In this document: positions 1 to 6,621 of the stretch, piece after piece
How positions within the stretch are numbered: position 1 is the first letter of the stretch
Layout of the letters: the number at the start of each line of letters is the position of its first letter
Assembly: GCA_946482585.1 (NCBI GenBank)
Contig: CAMLSI010000023.1
Span: 1 to 20,829 of the forward strand
Direction: 5' to 3'
DNA from: an uncultured Lysobacteraceae bacterium
GTDB taxonomy: Bacteria; Pseudomonadota; Gammaproteobacteria; Xanthomonadales; Rhodanobacteraceae
Length of the DNA stretch: 20,829 bases
Made by a program: the position numbers and the translations under genes
Notes under the pieces: model-generated
Databases searched by the model: none
Told to the model about the DNA's origin: nothing
What the model saw: the letters and a program-made list of their open reading frames with translations, nothing else

Positions 1-2619
1 CGTCATGCGTTCGCCGGCCGCATTGCAGGCGTGCCCTTCCAGCGCCTCGAGCAACGAGCGCCGGTTCGCGAGTCCGGTCAGCGCGTCGCGATAGGACAAT
101 TCGCGCAGGCGCGCGTTGGCTGCGTTGAGTTCGGTGGTGCGCGCCGCGACGCGCTGTTCGAGCGCCCCGCGCTGCGCTTCGAGCGCGCGCGTGCGCCAGC
201 GCACGAGCGCATGCGCGACGAGCAGCAGCGCGATCGCGAACAGGCCCTGCGCCCACGGAGTCTGCCACCAGCGTGCGCTCATCTCGATGCGCAGCTCGAT
301 CGGCTCGCTCGGGTTGCCGGCATAGTCGCGCGCCTCGATGCGCAGCCGATAACTGCCGGGCGGCAGGGTGCCGAAGCTGCGCACGTTGTCGCTGCTCCAG
401 GGCGTCGGCACGGCGTCGTGGCCGATCAGCTGCGTGCGGAAGCGCGACTCCGCCTCGCGCCGCCACGACAGCAGCGCGTATTCGACGCGCACGCTGCGCA
501 CCGACGGTGCGATCTGCAGGACGTCGCTGCGCACGGGCCGGCCGTCGATGCGCAGGTCGACGAGCCTGAGCGGCTTGGGCTGCTCGTCGGCGGCCGCGCG
601 TCGCGGATCGTAGACGGTGAGACCGCCGAGCGTGCCGGTCCAGAAGCGATCGTGCGCGTCGATGAACTGGCCATTGGTATTGCACTCGTCATGGATCATG
701 CCGTCCTCGCGCGTGAACACGCGCGAGACGTAGCCGGCCGGCGGTTTCGGCGTCAGCTGCTGCACGCCGTTGTTGGTGCAGACGTAGATGCGTCCCTTCG
801 AATCCTGCAGTGCGCCATAGGCGGTCGGATCGCGGGCGGCCGGGAGTTCGTCGCGCAGACGGCGCGGACGGCGCGGATCGTCGAGGTCCACACGCACGAC
901 GCCCGCATTCGCGGTACCGATCCAGAGCACCGGCCGGCCTTGCGCATCCGCGATCAGTCCTCCGCCGACCATGTTGCTGTCCTGGATGTCGGCATCGCGA
1001 TCGACGAGCTGCCAGCGCTCGCCGTCGAAGCGCGCGAGTCCCTGATTGCCGATCGCCCAGAGCCACGAGCGTCCGTCGCGATCGATCTGCTCGACGAGGC
1101 GATTGACGCGCCACTGGCCGGCGATGCCTTCGGCGCGGAACGCGTCCCAGGCGCCGCGCTCGCGGCGGCGATACACGCCGGACTGGCGTGTCGCGAACCA
1201 CTGTTCGAAACGGCCGTCGACGCGGCGCGACAGGGTATCGAGCACGGCCTGTCCCGAATGCGACGACCACGGTGCCGCGACCGCTTCGAACACCGGGCCG
1301 GGGCGCACGCGCAGCAGATGGCCGTAGCGCAGGCCGACCCAGAGCGCACGCGCGCCGTGTTCGTCGTCGGCCGCGGCGATCATGCGGACGCTCGACGCGG
1401 GCAGGGCGCCGTTTTCCCGCGTGAAATGGCGCCACCGCCCGCGCTCGAACAGGCCGATACCGCCGTCGCTGCCGCCGACCCAGAGGCGCTCGTCGCCGCG
1501 GCCGTCCGGTTCGACGAGCACGGCGAACACGCCGGTCGCCTGTGCGCCCAGGAGCGAGGCGGTCAGCCACTGGTCCGAGCCGATGATGGTGCGCGAGACG
1601 CCGCTCTCGGTCGCGAGCCAGAGCACGTCCTCACCATTCGGGCTGCGCCAGGCGCTGACTGCGCGGACCACGTCCGACGGCAGTCCGTGGCGGCGGTCGA
1701 AAAGTTGCGCATGGTCGCGGTGGATGCGGATGAGGCCCGAGCGCGACGACACCCAGATCGCGCGGTCGCCGTTCGGCAGCGGCGTCTGCGCGATGTCGTA
1801 GATGTCGTCGCTCGGCAGCTCGCCGTTCGCGCGCGTCCACGCGCTCAGGCCGTCGGCGCGAATGCGCCAGAGGCCCGAACCGAAGACCGAAACCCAGAGT
1901 TCCTCGCGACCGTCGTGGCGCGTCGCGAGCAAGTATTCGACCTGCCCCGGATCGAAGCCGTCGCCGCGATAGTGCTGCCATTCGCCGCCGGCTTCGCGGT
2001 ACCAGAGCCCTTCGTCGCCGCTGCCGATCCAGACGCGTTCGCGCCCCCCGAGTTCGCGCGTCTGCGCGAGCGCGAGCACGGGACCGTGCGGCAATTGCGC
2101 GTTGCCGGGATCGGCTTCCCAGCGTCCGTCGCGACGCCGCAGCAGGCCGTGGTCCCAGGTCAGTGCCCAGAGCGTCGCGTGGCCGTCGGCGTCTTCGGTT
2201 TCGGCGAAGCGGCGGATCTGTTCGGAAGCGAGCCCGCTGCGGCGGTTCTCGACCTGCCATTCCGCGCCGTCGTAGCGCGCGATGCCGGCATCGCGAAATG
2301 AGGCCCAGAGCGTTCCGCCGCGATCGAGGAACAGGCTCGTCGCCGAGCGCGCGATCCGCGCGTCGTCGCGCAGGACCCAGCGCCGTCCGTCGTAGCGCGC
2401 AAGCCCCGACGGCGATGCGATCCAGACGAAGCCTTCGCGATCGGTCTGCACGCTGACCGTGACCGAGCCCGGCAGGCCGCTGCTCGTGGAGAAATTCGTG
2501 AAGGATGGCGCGCCGAGATCGAACAGATCGAGCGGGCGCGGCGCCGCCGGCACCGGTTCCGCGCCGATGGCCGATACGGCCAGGCAGAGCAACAGCCACG
2601 ACACAACGAATCTCGGCAT
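1..2619 (-). CDS. Two-component-type propeller sensor with C-terminal GGDEF domain (putative diguanylate cyclase), 3' end beyond window
   Basis: Membrane sensor likely to make cyclic di-GMP in response to a periplasmic signal. 873 codons are visible and the frame is open to the window edge. Seen in order: a signal peptide (residues 1-20, ending AIGA); repeated propeller blades of the form G-x-x-W-[IV]-[AG]-[ST] plus G-[LI]-x-R-[YFI] from about 50 to 660 (Reg_prop repeats); a Y_Y_Y-like beta domain at about 690-775 with LPPGSYRLRIEARD; one membrane helix near 787-805; a short coiled coil; and LSYRDALTGLANRR at about 840-853, the N-terminal signature of GGDEF domains. The GGEEF motif itself lies outside the window, so activity cannot be judged. 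No histidine-kinase domain separates helix and GGDEF. Start ATG at 2619 follows AGGGGG at 2631-2636, rather far (11 nt) upstream. The fold assignments are family knowledge; the c-di-GMP role is inference. Confidence 0.88.
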   Translation of the reverse strand, partial: MPRFVVSWLLLCLAVSAIGAEPVPAAPRPLDLFDLGAPSFTNFSTSSGLPGSVTVSVQTDREGFVWIASPSGLARYDGRRWVLRDDARIARSATSLFLDRGGTLWASFRDAGIARYDGAEWQVENRRSGLASEQIRRFAETEDADGHATLWALTWDHGLLRRRDGRWEADPGNAQLPHGPVLALAQTRELGGRERVWIGSGDEGLWYREAGGEWQHYRGDGFDPGQVEYLLATRHDGREELWVSVFGSGLWRIRADGLSAWTRANGELPSDDIYDIAQTPLPNGDRAIWVSSRSGLIRIHRDHAQLFDRRHGLPSDVVRAVSAWRSPNGEDVLWLATESGVSRTIIGSDQWLTASLLGAQATGVFAVLVEPDGRGDERLWVGGSDGGIGLFERGRWRHFTRENGALPASSVRMIAAADDEHGARALWVGLRYGHLLRVRPGPVFEAVAAPWSSHSGQAVLDTLSRRVDGRFEQWFATRQSGVYRRRERGAWDAFRAEGIAGQWRVNRLVEQIDRDGRSWLWAIGNQGLARFDGERWQLVDRDADIQDSNMVGGGLIADAQGRPVLWIGTANAGVVRVDLDDPRRPRRLRDELPAARDPTAYGALQDSKGRIYVCTNNGVQQLTPKPPAGYVSRVFTREDGMIHDECNTNGQFIDAHDRFWTGTLGGLTVYDPRRAAADEQPKPLRLVDLRIDGRPVRSDVLQIAPSVRSVRVEYALLSWRREAESRFRTQLIGHDAVPTPWSSDNVRSFGTLPPGSYRLRIEARDYAGNPSEPIELRIEMSARWWQTPWAQGLFAIALLLVAHALVRWRTRALEAQRGALEQRVAARTTELNAANARLRELSYRDALTGLANRRSLLEALEGHACNAAGERMT

Positions 2620-2640
2620 GCTGCTTCGATCCCCCTGTGT

Positions 2641-2821
2641 GGAATCTCCAGAAACTGTCGGGACGGCAGTTTCTGGAGTTGCCCGATGAGGCGCCTGTGC
2701 GCTCGATCGCGAGCGGGACGTCCTGTCCCGCGGGAACCCCGACGCTCTTGGAGGTCCCCTGTGGCGCGACCATGTGCACGGACTCGGCGGTACCCTTGCA
2801 GGCGCCATGCCTAAAGATTCC
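2641..2821. repeat. Hairpin-rich intergenic element with 7-bp terminal inverted repeats
   Basis: The spacer between the LysR gene and the sensor is unusually structured. GGAATCT at 2641-2647 is matched by its exact complement AGATTCC at 2815-2821. Inside are three hairpins: 2646-2678 (12-bp stem), 2701-2714 (GCTCG/CGAGC, loop ATCG) and 2713-2731 (GCGGGAC/GTCCCGC, loop GTCCT). No credible ORF is present. It could be a small dispersed REP/MITE-like repeat or a structured leader of the sensor mRNA. No target duplication is visible, and only one copy lies in this window. Confidence 0.45.
2646..2678 (-). promoter_or_regulatory. Perfect 12-bp stem-loop 27 nt upstream of the sensor start codon
   Basis: CTCCAGAAACTG at 2646-2657 pairs perfectly with CAGTTTCTGGAG at 2667-2678 around a 9-nt loop. 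On the sensor's strand the stem ends 9 nt before the AGGGGG ribosome-binding site. No T-run follows, so it is not a typical intrinsic terminator for the upstream LysR gene. It may be a 5'-leader regulatory hairpin or part of a dispersed repeat. Confidence 0.5.
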
Positions 2822-2849
2822 GGAAGGCGCAGCGCGGGGCGCCGCCGCG

Positions 2850-3746
2850 TCAACGGACCTTCTCGGGCTCGCGGTACGCCGCCGCCTGTTCCAGCAGCCA
2901 GTGACGGAACGCGCGGATCTTCGCGCTGTTCCGGCGTACCGCCGGATAAGCCAGCCAGTAGTCGCGATGATCGCGGACGACCACGTCGAACGGCTGCCAT
3001 AGCCGGCCCGTCGCGAGGTCGTGTTCGAACAGCAGCGGCGAGGTGATCGCCACGCCGTGTCCGGACAATGCCGCGGTGACGGCGTGCTGTTCGACGTCGA
3101 GCTCGACGCCGGGTTTCGCGGTGAAATCGGCTTCCGGCAGGCCTGCCGCGTCGAACCACGCGCGCCACCAGCGCTCGCGGCCGAAGCGCGGCAGCGCCAG
3201 CAGGTCCGCGGGTGTTCGCAGGAGGCCCCGCTGCGCGGGGCTGCACAGCGGCGTGAACAGACTGGGCAGCAGGAAGTCGGCCTGGAGATCGGGCCAGTCG
3301 CCCGTGCCGATACGGATGCCGACATCGAATTCGCCGTGAGCCAGATCGACCAGCGGTACCGTCGTATCCAGCCGCACCGCGAGTCGCGGGTGCGCGAGCT
3401 GGAACAGGCCGAGACGCGGCACCAGCCACGTCGCCGCGATCGTCGGCAGCGAGGTGATCGCCAGTCCGGCTTCTTCGTGTTCGACGGTCCCCGCGAACGC
3501 CGCGTGCAATTGCCGGAACGCGTCCAGTACTGCCGGCGCCAGTCGCTGCCCGGCCGGCGTCAGCACCACCTGGCGCGGCTGGCGCCGGAACAGCGTCAGG
3601 CCCAGCCGCCGTTCGAGCTGCTTGATCTGGTAGCTCACTGCCGCCTGGGTCATGTGCAGTTCTTCCGCGGCGCGCGTGAAACTGCCCAGGCGCGCGGCGG
3701 CTTCGAAGGCACGCACGGCAGTCAGCGGCGGCAGCGTGCCAGACAT
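2850..3746 (-). CDS. LysR-family transcriptional regulator (GcvA/AmpR-like)
   Basis: A 298-residue protein of typical LysR length. The winged helix-turn-helix lies at about residues 6-65, with the family pattern FTRAAEELHMTQAAVSYQIK followed by LERRLGLTLFRR. The remainder is a periplasmic-binding-like effector domain with ITSLPTIAATWLVPRL and FDVGIRIGTGDWPDL, as in the GcvA/AmpR/TrpI branch. Start ATG at 3746 is preceded by AAGGTGA at good spacing. It is divergent from the LysE-type exporter gene, the classic arrangement in which the regulator controls export of an amino acid it senses. That role is inferred from context; the effector cannot be read from sequence. A dyad overlapping its own start suggests autoregulation. 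Confidence 0.95.
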   Translation of the reverse strand: MSGTLPPLTAVRAFEAAARLGSFTRAAEELHMTQAAVSYQIKQLERRLGLTLFRRQPRQVVLTPAGQRLAPAVLDAFRQLHAAFAGTVEHEEAGLAITSLPTIAATWLVPRLGLFQLAHPRLAVRLDTTVPLVDLAHGEFDVGIRIGTGDWPDLQADFLLPSLFTPLCSPAQRGLLRTPADLLALPRFGRERWWRAWFDAAGLPEADFTAKPGVELDVEQHAVTAALSGHGVAITSPLLFEHDLATGRLWQPFDVVVRDHRDYWLAYPAVRRNSAKIRAFRHWLLEQAAAYREPEKVR

Positions 3747-3769
3747 AAGCTCACCTTATCGACCGGTCG
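3745..3769. promoter_or_regulatory. Candidate LysR operator (T-N11-A dyad) plus adjacent palindrome
   Basis: ATAAG at 3745-3749 and CTTAT at 3755-3759 form a perfect interrupted dyad with 5-nt spacer, fitting the LysR-family T-N11-A box. It covers the regulator's start codon and ribosome-binding site. CGACCGGTCG at 3760-3769, directly next to it, is a perfect 10-bp palindrome. Both sit in the divergent region shared with the exporter gene. Function as an operator is inference. Confidence 0.45.
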
Positions 3770-3906
3770 GAAGTTTCGCGTTGTGGGCGCGGTGACCGGC
3801 TGCCTACGATAGTTGTCATGCAGCGAATCACCGCCAACGACACGCATTCTTCCGCGCTTGCGGCCCACTATGTTTCAGAAGTGTGCCTTGGGCAAGGCGG
3901 CGAGCG

Positions 3907-4512
3907 ATGAGCCCCGCGGCCGGCGTGCTCTTCGCCACGGTACTGGCCGCGGCCGTCGCCACGCCGGGGCCGAGCACGACAGCCCTGGTCGCCCGCGTCC
4001 TTGCCCGAGGCCGGCGCGGAATCGGGTCGTTGTGCCTGGGACTGGTGCTGGGCGATCTGTGCTGGCTGCTGTGCGCCCTGTCGGGGGCGGTCGTGCTGGC
4101 GCAGCAGTTTGGCGCGGTGTTCGCGGCGGTCCGATACGCAGGCATCGCCTATCTGCTGTGGCTCGCGTGGAAGCTCTGGCGCACCGCGCCCGTCGCGCCG
4201 ACGACCGCTGACGAGCGCGAGTCGTCGCGTCTGTTGCTGACCGGGCTCGCGCTTGCGCTGGGCAATCCGAAAACCATGCTGTTCTACCTCGCGCTGCTGC
4301 CCGGCATCGTCGTCCTCGACGATCTGCCGCTGCGCGACGCGCTGATTCTCGCCGCACTCGTCACTGCCGTGGTCGGCGGGGTTCTCGCCGCCTACGCGCT
4401 GCTGGCCGATCGGCTGCGCCGCCGCCTCCATTCCCCCGTCGCCTTGCGTCGCGTCAACCGCGGCAGCGCGCTACTCATGGCCGGCGCGGCAGGGGCGATC
4501 GCCACCCGCTGA
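3907..4512 (+). CDS. LysE/RhtB-family amino-acid exporter
   Basis: Inner-membrane exporter of about 201 residues with five to six hydrophobic segments, the usual size for LysE/RhtB/RhtC translocators. The family signatures are present: VATPGPST near residues 18-25 after the first helix, and LGNPKTMLFYLALLP in the second half, matching the conserved N-P-K motif. I chose ATG at 3907 because AAGGCGG lies about 6 nt upstream and the hydrophobic N-terminus starts at once. An in-frame GTG at 3883 would add eight Arg-rich residues. A weak promoter-like pair is TTGTGG at 3781 and TACGAT at 3805 (18-bp spacer). Divergent from the LysR gene, which probably controls it. Substrate unknown; family members export basic amino acids, threonine or homoserine. 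Confidence 0.93.
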   Translation: MSPAAGVLFATVLAAAVATPGPSTTALVARVLARGRRGIGSLCLGLVLGDLCWLLCALSGAVVLAQQFGAVFAAVRYAGIAYLLWLAWKLWRTAPVAPTTADERESSRLLLTGLALALGNPKTMLFYLALLPGIVVLDDLPLRDALILAALVTAVVGGVLAAYALLADRLRRRLHSPVALRRVNRGSALLMAGAAGAIATR

Positions 4513-4532
4513 CATCTGCCGGGGACTGTGTC

Positions 4533-4767
4533 ATGCGAATCCTGTCCTGCTCATTGCCCTGCTGGCGGCTTCGCCGGCGTCCGCCGCCGAAGCCGTCGCG
4601 ACCAGCGCGGAAGAAAACGCATACTGAAGGATCCGGCCGCGCTCAACGACAGTGACCTCGACGCGCCGATGGCGGTGCTCGCGCCGTCGCGCGGATTCAG
4701 GACAGCATGGCCGTTTCCAGGTGCGCGGAGCATGTCAATGCATATATTTTTATATATTGATATTTAA
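4533..4767 (+). pseudogene. Possible frame-broken relict of a small exported protein
   Basis: An ATG at 4533 opens in one frame. A convincing signal-peptide core, LLIALLAASPASAAEAVA, reads from 4547 in a second frame to a stop at 4625-4627. LKDPAALNDSDLDAPMAVLA continues from 4624 in a third frame, ending at 4767 with sudden loss of GC-rich codons. Joined, these resemble one small secreted protein disrupted by at least two indels. No family is recognised. It could also be chance in GC-rich DNA. Confidence 0.3.
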
Positions 4768-4768
4768 C
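4737..4768. other. AT-rich island
   Basis: A block of about 32 bp is almost entirely A and T, within DNA that is otherwise strongly GC-rich. It contains ATATAT at 4742-4747 and 4752-4757 around TTTT. It could be a promoter or UP-like element, a binding site for a nucleoid protein, or a junction of acquired DNA. No gene start is convincingly placed next to it on either strand. Confidence 0.5.
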
Positions 4769-5146
4769 TCCATTGCAGCGTGGCGGCGAACGAGGGGCGA
4801 GCGATCGTAGAGACGATCGCTTGCGCGGTCGCCGGAAAAGATGGCGACGGACGCGACGCTGACCGGATCGACGTAGCCCCGACCGATCAGCCAGCCGTCT
4901 TTCGACGCGTTGGTCGAGCGCACTCGTCGTTTTCGCCGGCGCGAAGCGGCACGGCAGCAGCGGGAGTCATTCGTGGTCGTGCGGCCGGAACGCGTGTTCG
5001 GCGAATGTGGCGAGGCAGACGGCGAGCGGCGCGGGCGCACTCTCGATGACACGGCGCGACGGGACCGACGCGGCACGAAACGCACGCGGCGCCGGCAACG
5101 CGCATTGCCCAGCTCGGCGCAGAGTGTCGGTGTGGTTGCGCAACGC
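4769..5146. other. Stretch without a recognisable gene
   Basis: About 380 bp lie between the AT-rich island and the tRNA terminator. Short open frames exist on both strands, but their translations are Arg/Ala-rich, lack ribosome-binding sites and match no family I know. The longest, on the minus strand, would read through the tRNA gene itself. The stretch lies just beyond the 3' end of tRNA-Pro, a usual place for integrated-element remnants, but I see no integrase fragment or repeat of the tRNA 3' end. Confidence 0.5.
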
Positions 5147-5172
5147 AAAAGGCCCGCAGAAGCGGGCCTTTT
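5147..5172 (-). terminator. Rho-independent terminator of tRNA-Pro
   Basis: AAAAGGCCCGC and GCGGGCCTTTT form a perfect stem with a 4-nt loop (AGAA on the plus strand, TTCT on the transcribed strand), ending in a T run on the minus strand. It lies 19 bp beyond the tRNA CCA end. The hairpin is symmetric and could also stop plus-strand transcription. Confidence 0.9.
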
Positions 5173-5191
5173 ACTAACCAACTGAAAATAT

Positions 5192-5268
5192 TGGTCGGGG
5201 AGACAGGATTTGAACCTGCGACTTCTACGTCCCGAACGTAGCGCTCTACCAGGCTGAGCTACACCCCG
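5192..5268 (-). tRNA. tRNA-Pro (anticodon CGG)
   Basis: A 77-nt cloverleaf with encoded CCA. D stem GCTC/GAGC with loop AGCCTGGTA; anticodon stem CTACG/CGTAG around loop TTCGGGA, giving anticodon CGG, which reads CCG, the favoured proline codon of the genes here; T arm GCAGG-TTCAAAT-CCTGT. The C1-G72 start is typical of bacterial tRNA-Pro. Position 6 against 67 of the acceptor stem is a U-U mismatch, and G49-U65 is a wobble pair; everything else pairs normally. Confidence 0.97.
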
Positions 5269-5281
5269 AAAGGAGTCGCGC

Positions 5282-5310
5282 ATCTTAATGACCGCGATGC
5301 GGCTTGGCAA
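5282..5310 (-). promoter_or_regulatory. Sigma-70 promoter of tRNA-Pro
   Basis: On the minus strand TTGCCA (5305-5310) and TAAGAT (5282-5287) are separated by exactly 17 bp. The mature tRNA begins 13 nt after the -10 box. The discriminator GCGCGAC is GC-rich, as expected for a stringently controlled stable-RNA promoter. Confidence 0.75.
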
Positions 5311-5354
5311 TACCTGCGTGGCGGCCTGGACCGGAAAATCGTTACGATCGCCGG

Positions 5355-6611
5355 ATGCACGAAACCAAGACCGACGTGTTGATCCTCGGGGCCGGCGTCA
5401 TCGGCCTTTCCTGTGCGTGGTATCTGCTCCAGCGCGGGCGCCGCGTCACCGTTGTCGAGCGCGGTCGCGTCGGCGGCGGCGCATCGCACGGCAACTGCGG
5501 CACGTTGACGCCGAGCCATTCCGCGCCGCTCGCGATGCCGGGCATGGTGGTCACGGCGCTGCGCATGATGTGGCACAAGGATGCGCCGTTCCATGTCGCA
5601 CCGCGGGCCGATTTCGAACTGTTCGGCTGGATGCTGCGCTTCGCCGGTCGCTGCAACTGGCGCGATTTCCATGCGGCGAATCGCGCGAAGGCGCAGATAC
5701 TGACGCGGTCGCGCGGACTCATCGGCGACCTCGTCGCGACGCACGGCATGGACTGCGGTTTCGCGGCGAACGGCACGCTCTACGTGTTCCGCGAGCAGCG
5801 GGCGTTCGATGCGTTCGGCTGGCATCTCGACAGCCTGCGCGCCGTCGGCATTCCGGTCGAGGAACGCGGCGCCGCGGAACTGCAGGCGCTGGAACCCTGC
5901 CTGCGCGACGAGGTCGTCGGCGGCGTGTTCCATCCGGGCGATGCGCAGCTGCGGCCGGATCGCTATGTCGCGGAACTCGCGCGTCTGGTGCGTGCGGCCG
6001 GTGCCGAGATCATCGAAGACTGCGACGCCGACGGCTTCACGACGTCCGGCGCACGCATCGATGCGGTGCGGACCTCGCGCGGCGTGTTTCGCGCCGACGA
6101 GGTGGTGCTGGCGCTCGGCGCCTGGTCGACACCGCTCGCGCACCGTCTCGACCTGCACATTCCGGTGCAGCCGGGCAAGGGGTATTCGATCACCTACGAG
6201 CTCCCGCCGCTCGCGCCGCGCATTCCGCTGGTGCTCAAGGAAGACAGCGTCTGCGTCACGGCCTGGGCCGACGGCTATCGTCTCGGCAGCACCATGGAAT
6301 TCGCGGGCTACGACGACACCCTCAATCGCCTGCGCCTCGACGCGCTGAGGCGCGGAGCGGCGCGCTATCTGCGCGAACCCGAAGGTCCGCGCGTGCTTGA
6401 GGAATGGTTCGGCTGGCGTCCGATGACCTGGGACGACCTGCCCATTCTCGGCCGCAGCGGCCGCTGGACCAATCTGACGCTGGCGACGGGGCACGGCATG
6501 CTCGGCGTGAGCATGTCGCTCGCGAGCGGCGAGCTCGTCGCCGAAACGATCACCGGTGCGACACCGACGCTCGATGCCGCGCCGTATAGTCCGCAACGTT
6601 TCCATCTGTGA
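5355..6611 (+). CDS. DadA-like FAD-dependent D-amino-acid dehydrogenase
   Basis: About 418 residues, close to the size of DadA. It would oxidatively deaminate a D-amino acid (or D-hydroxyproline, in related enzymes) to a keto or imino acid and pass electrons to the respiratory chain. Seen: the dinucleotide-binding start VLILGAGVIGLSCAWYLLQ (GxGxxG at residues 12-17), the acidic end of the second strand in VVERG, then HGNCGTLTPSHSAPLAMPGM, which aligns with DadA's N-A-G-x-x-S-P-x-x-A-x-P-W region, and the C-terminal FAD motif GWRPMTWDDLPILGR (from 353) with TGHGMLG (from 378). I chose ATG at 5355, just before the fold begins; an upstream in-frame ATG at 5304 gives an extension unlike the family. 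No Shine-Dalgarno is visible. The hydrolase gene follows after 10 bp. Substrate unknown. Confidence 0.88.
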   Translation: MHETKTDVLILGAGVIGLSCAWYLLQRGRRVTVVERGRVGGGASHGNCGTLTPSHSAPLAMPGMVVTALRMMWHKDAPFHVAPRADFELFGWMLRFAGRCNWRDFHAANRAKAQILTRSRGLIGDLVATHGMDCGFAANGTLYVFREQRAFDAFGWHLDSLRAVGIPVEERGAAELQALEPCLRDEVVGGVFHPGDAQLRPDRYVAELARLVRAAGAEIIEDCDADGFTTSGARIDAVRTSRGVFRADEVVLALGAWSTPLAHRLDLHIPVQPGKGYSITYELPPLAPRIPLVLKEDSVCVTAWADGYRLGSTMEFAGYDDTLNRLRLDALRRGAARYLREPEGPRVLEEWFGWRPMTWDDLPILGRSGRWTNLTLATGHGMLGVSMSLASGELVAETITGATPTLDAAPYSPQRFHL

Positions 6612-6621
6612 GGAAGTAGCC

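Noticed and set aside
31..2301. 756-residue plus-strand open frame
   Set aside because: It is the complement of the propeller/GGDEF gene. The translation is Arg/Ala-rich without domains, while the minus strand shows clear blade repeats.
3883..3906. Upstream GTG start for the LysE-type exporter
   Set aside because: It would add a charged eight-residue tail and lacks a good SD, whereas ATG 3907 has one.
4750..5310. 186-residue minus-strand frame
   Set aside because: It reads across the tRNA-Pro gene and its terminator and lacks a ribosome-binding site.
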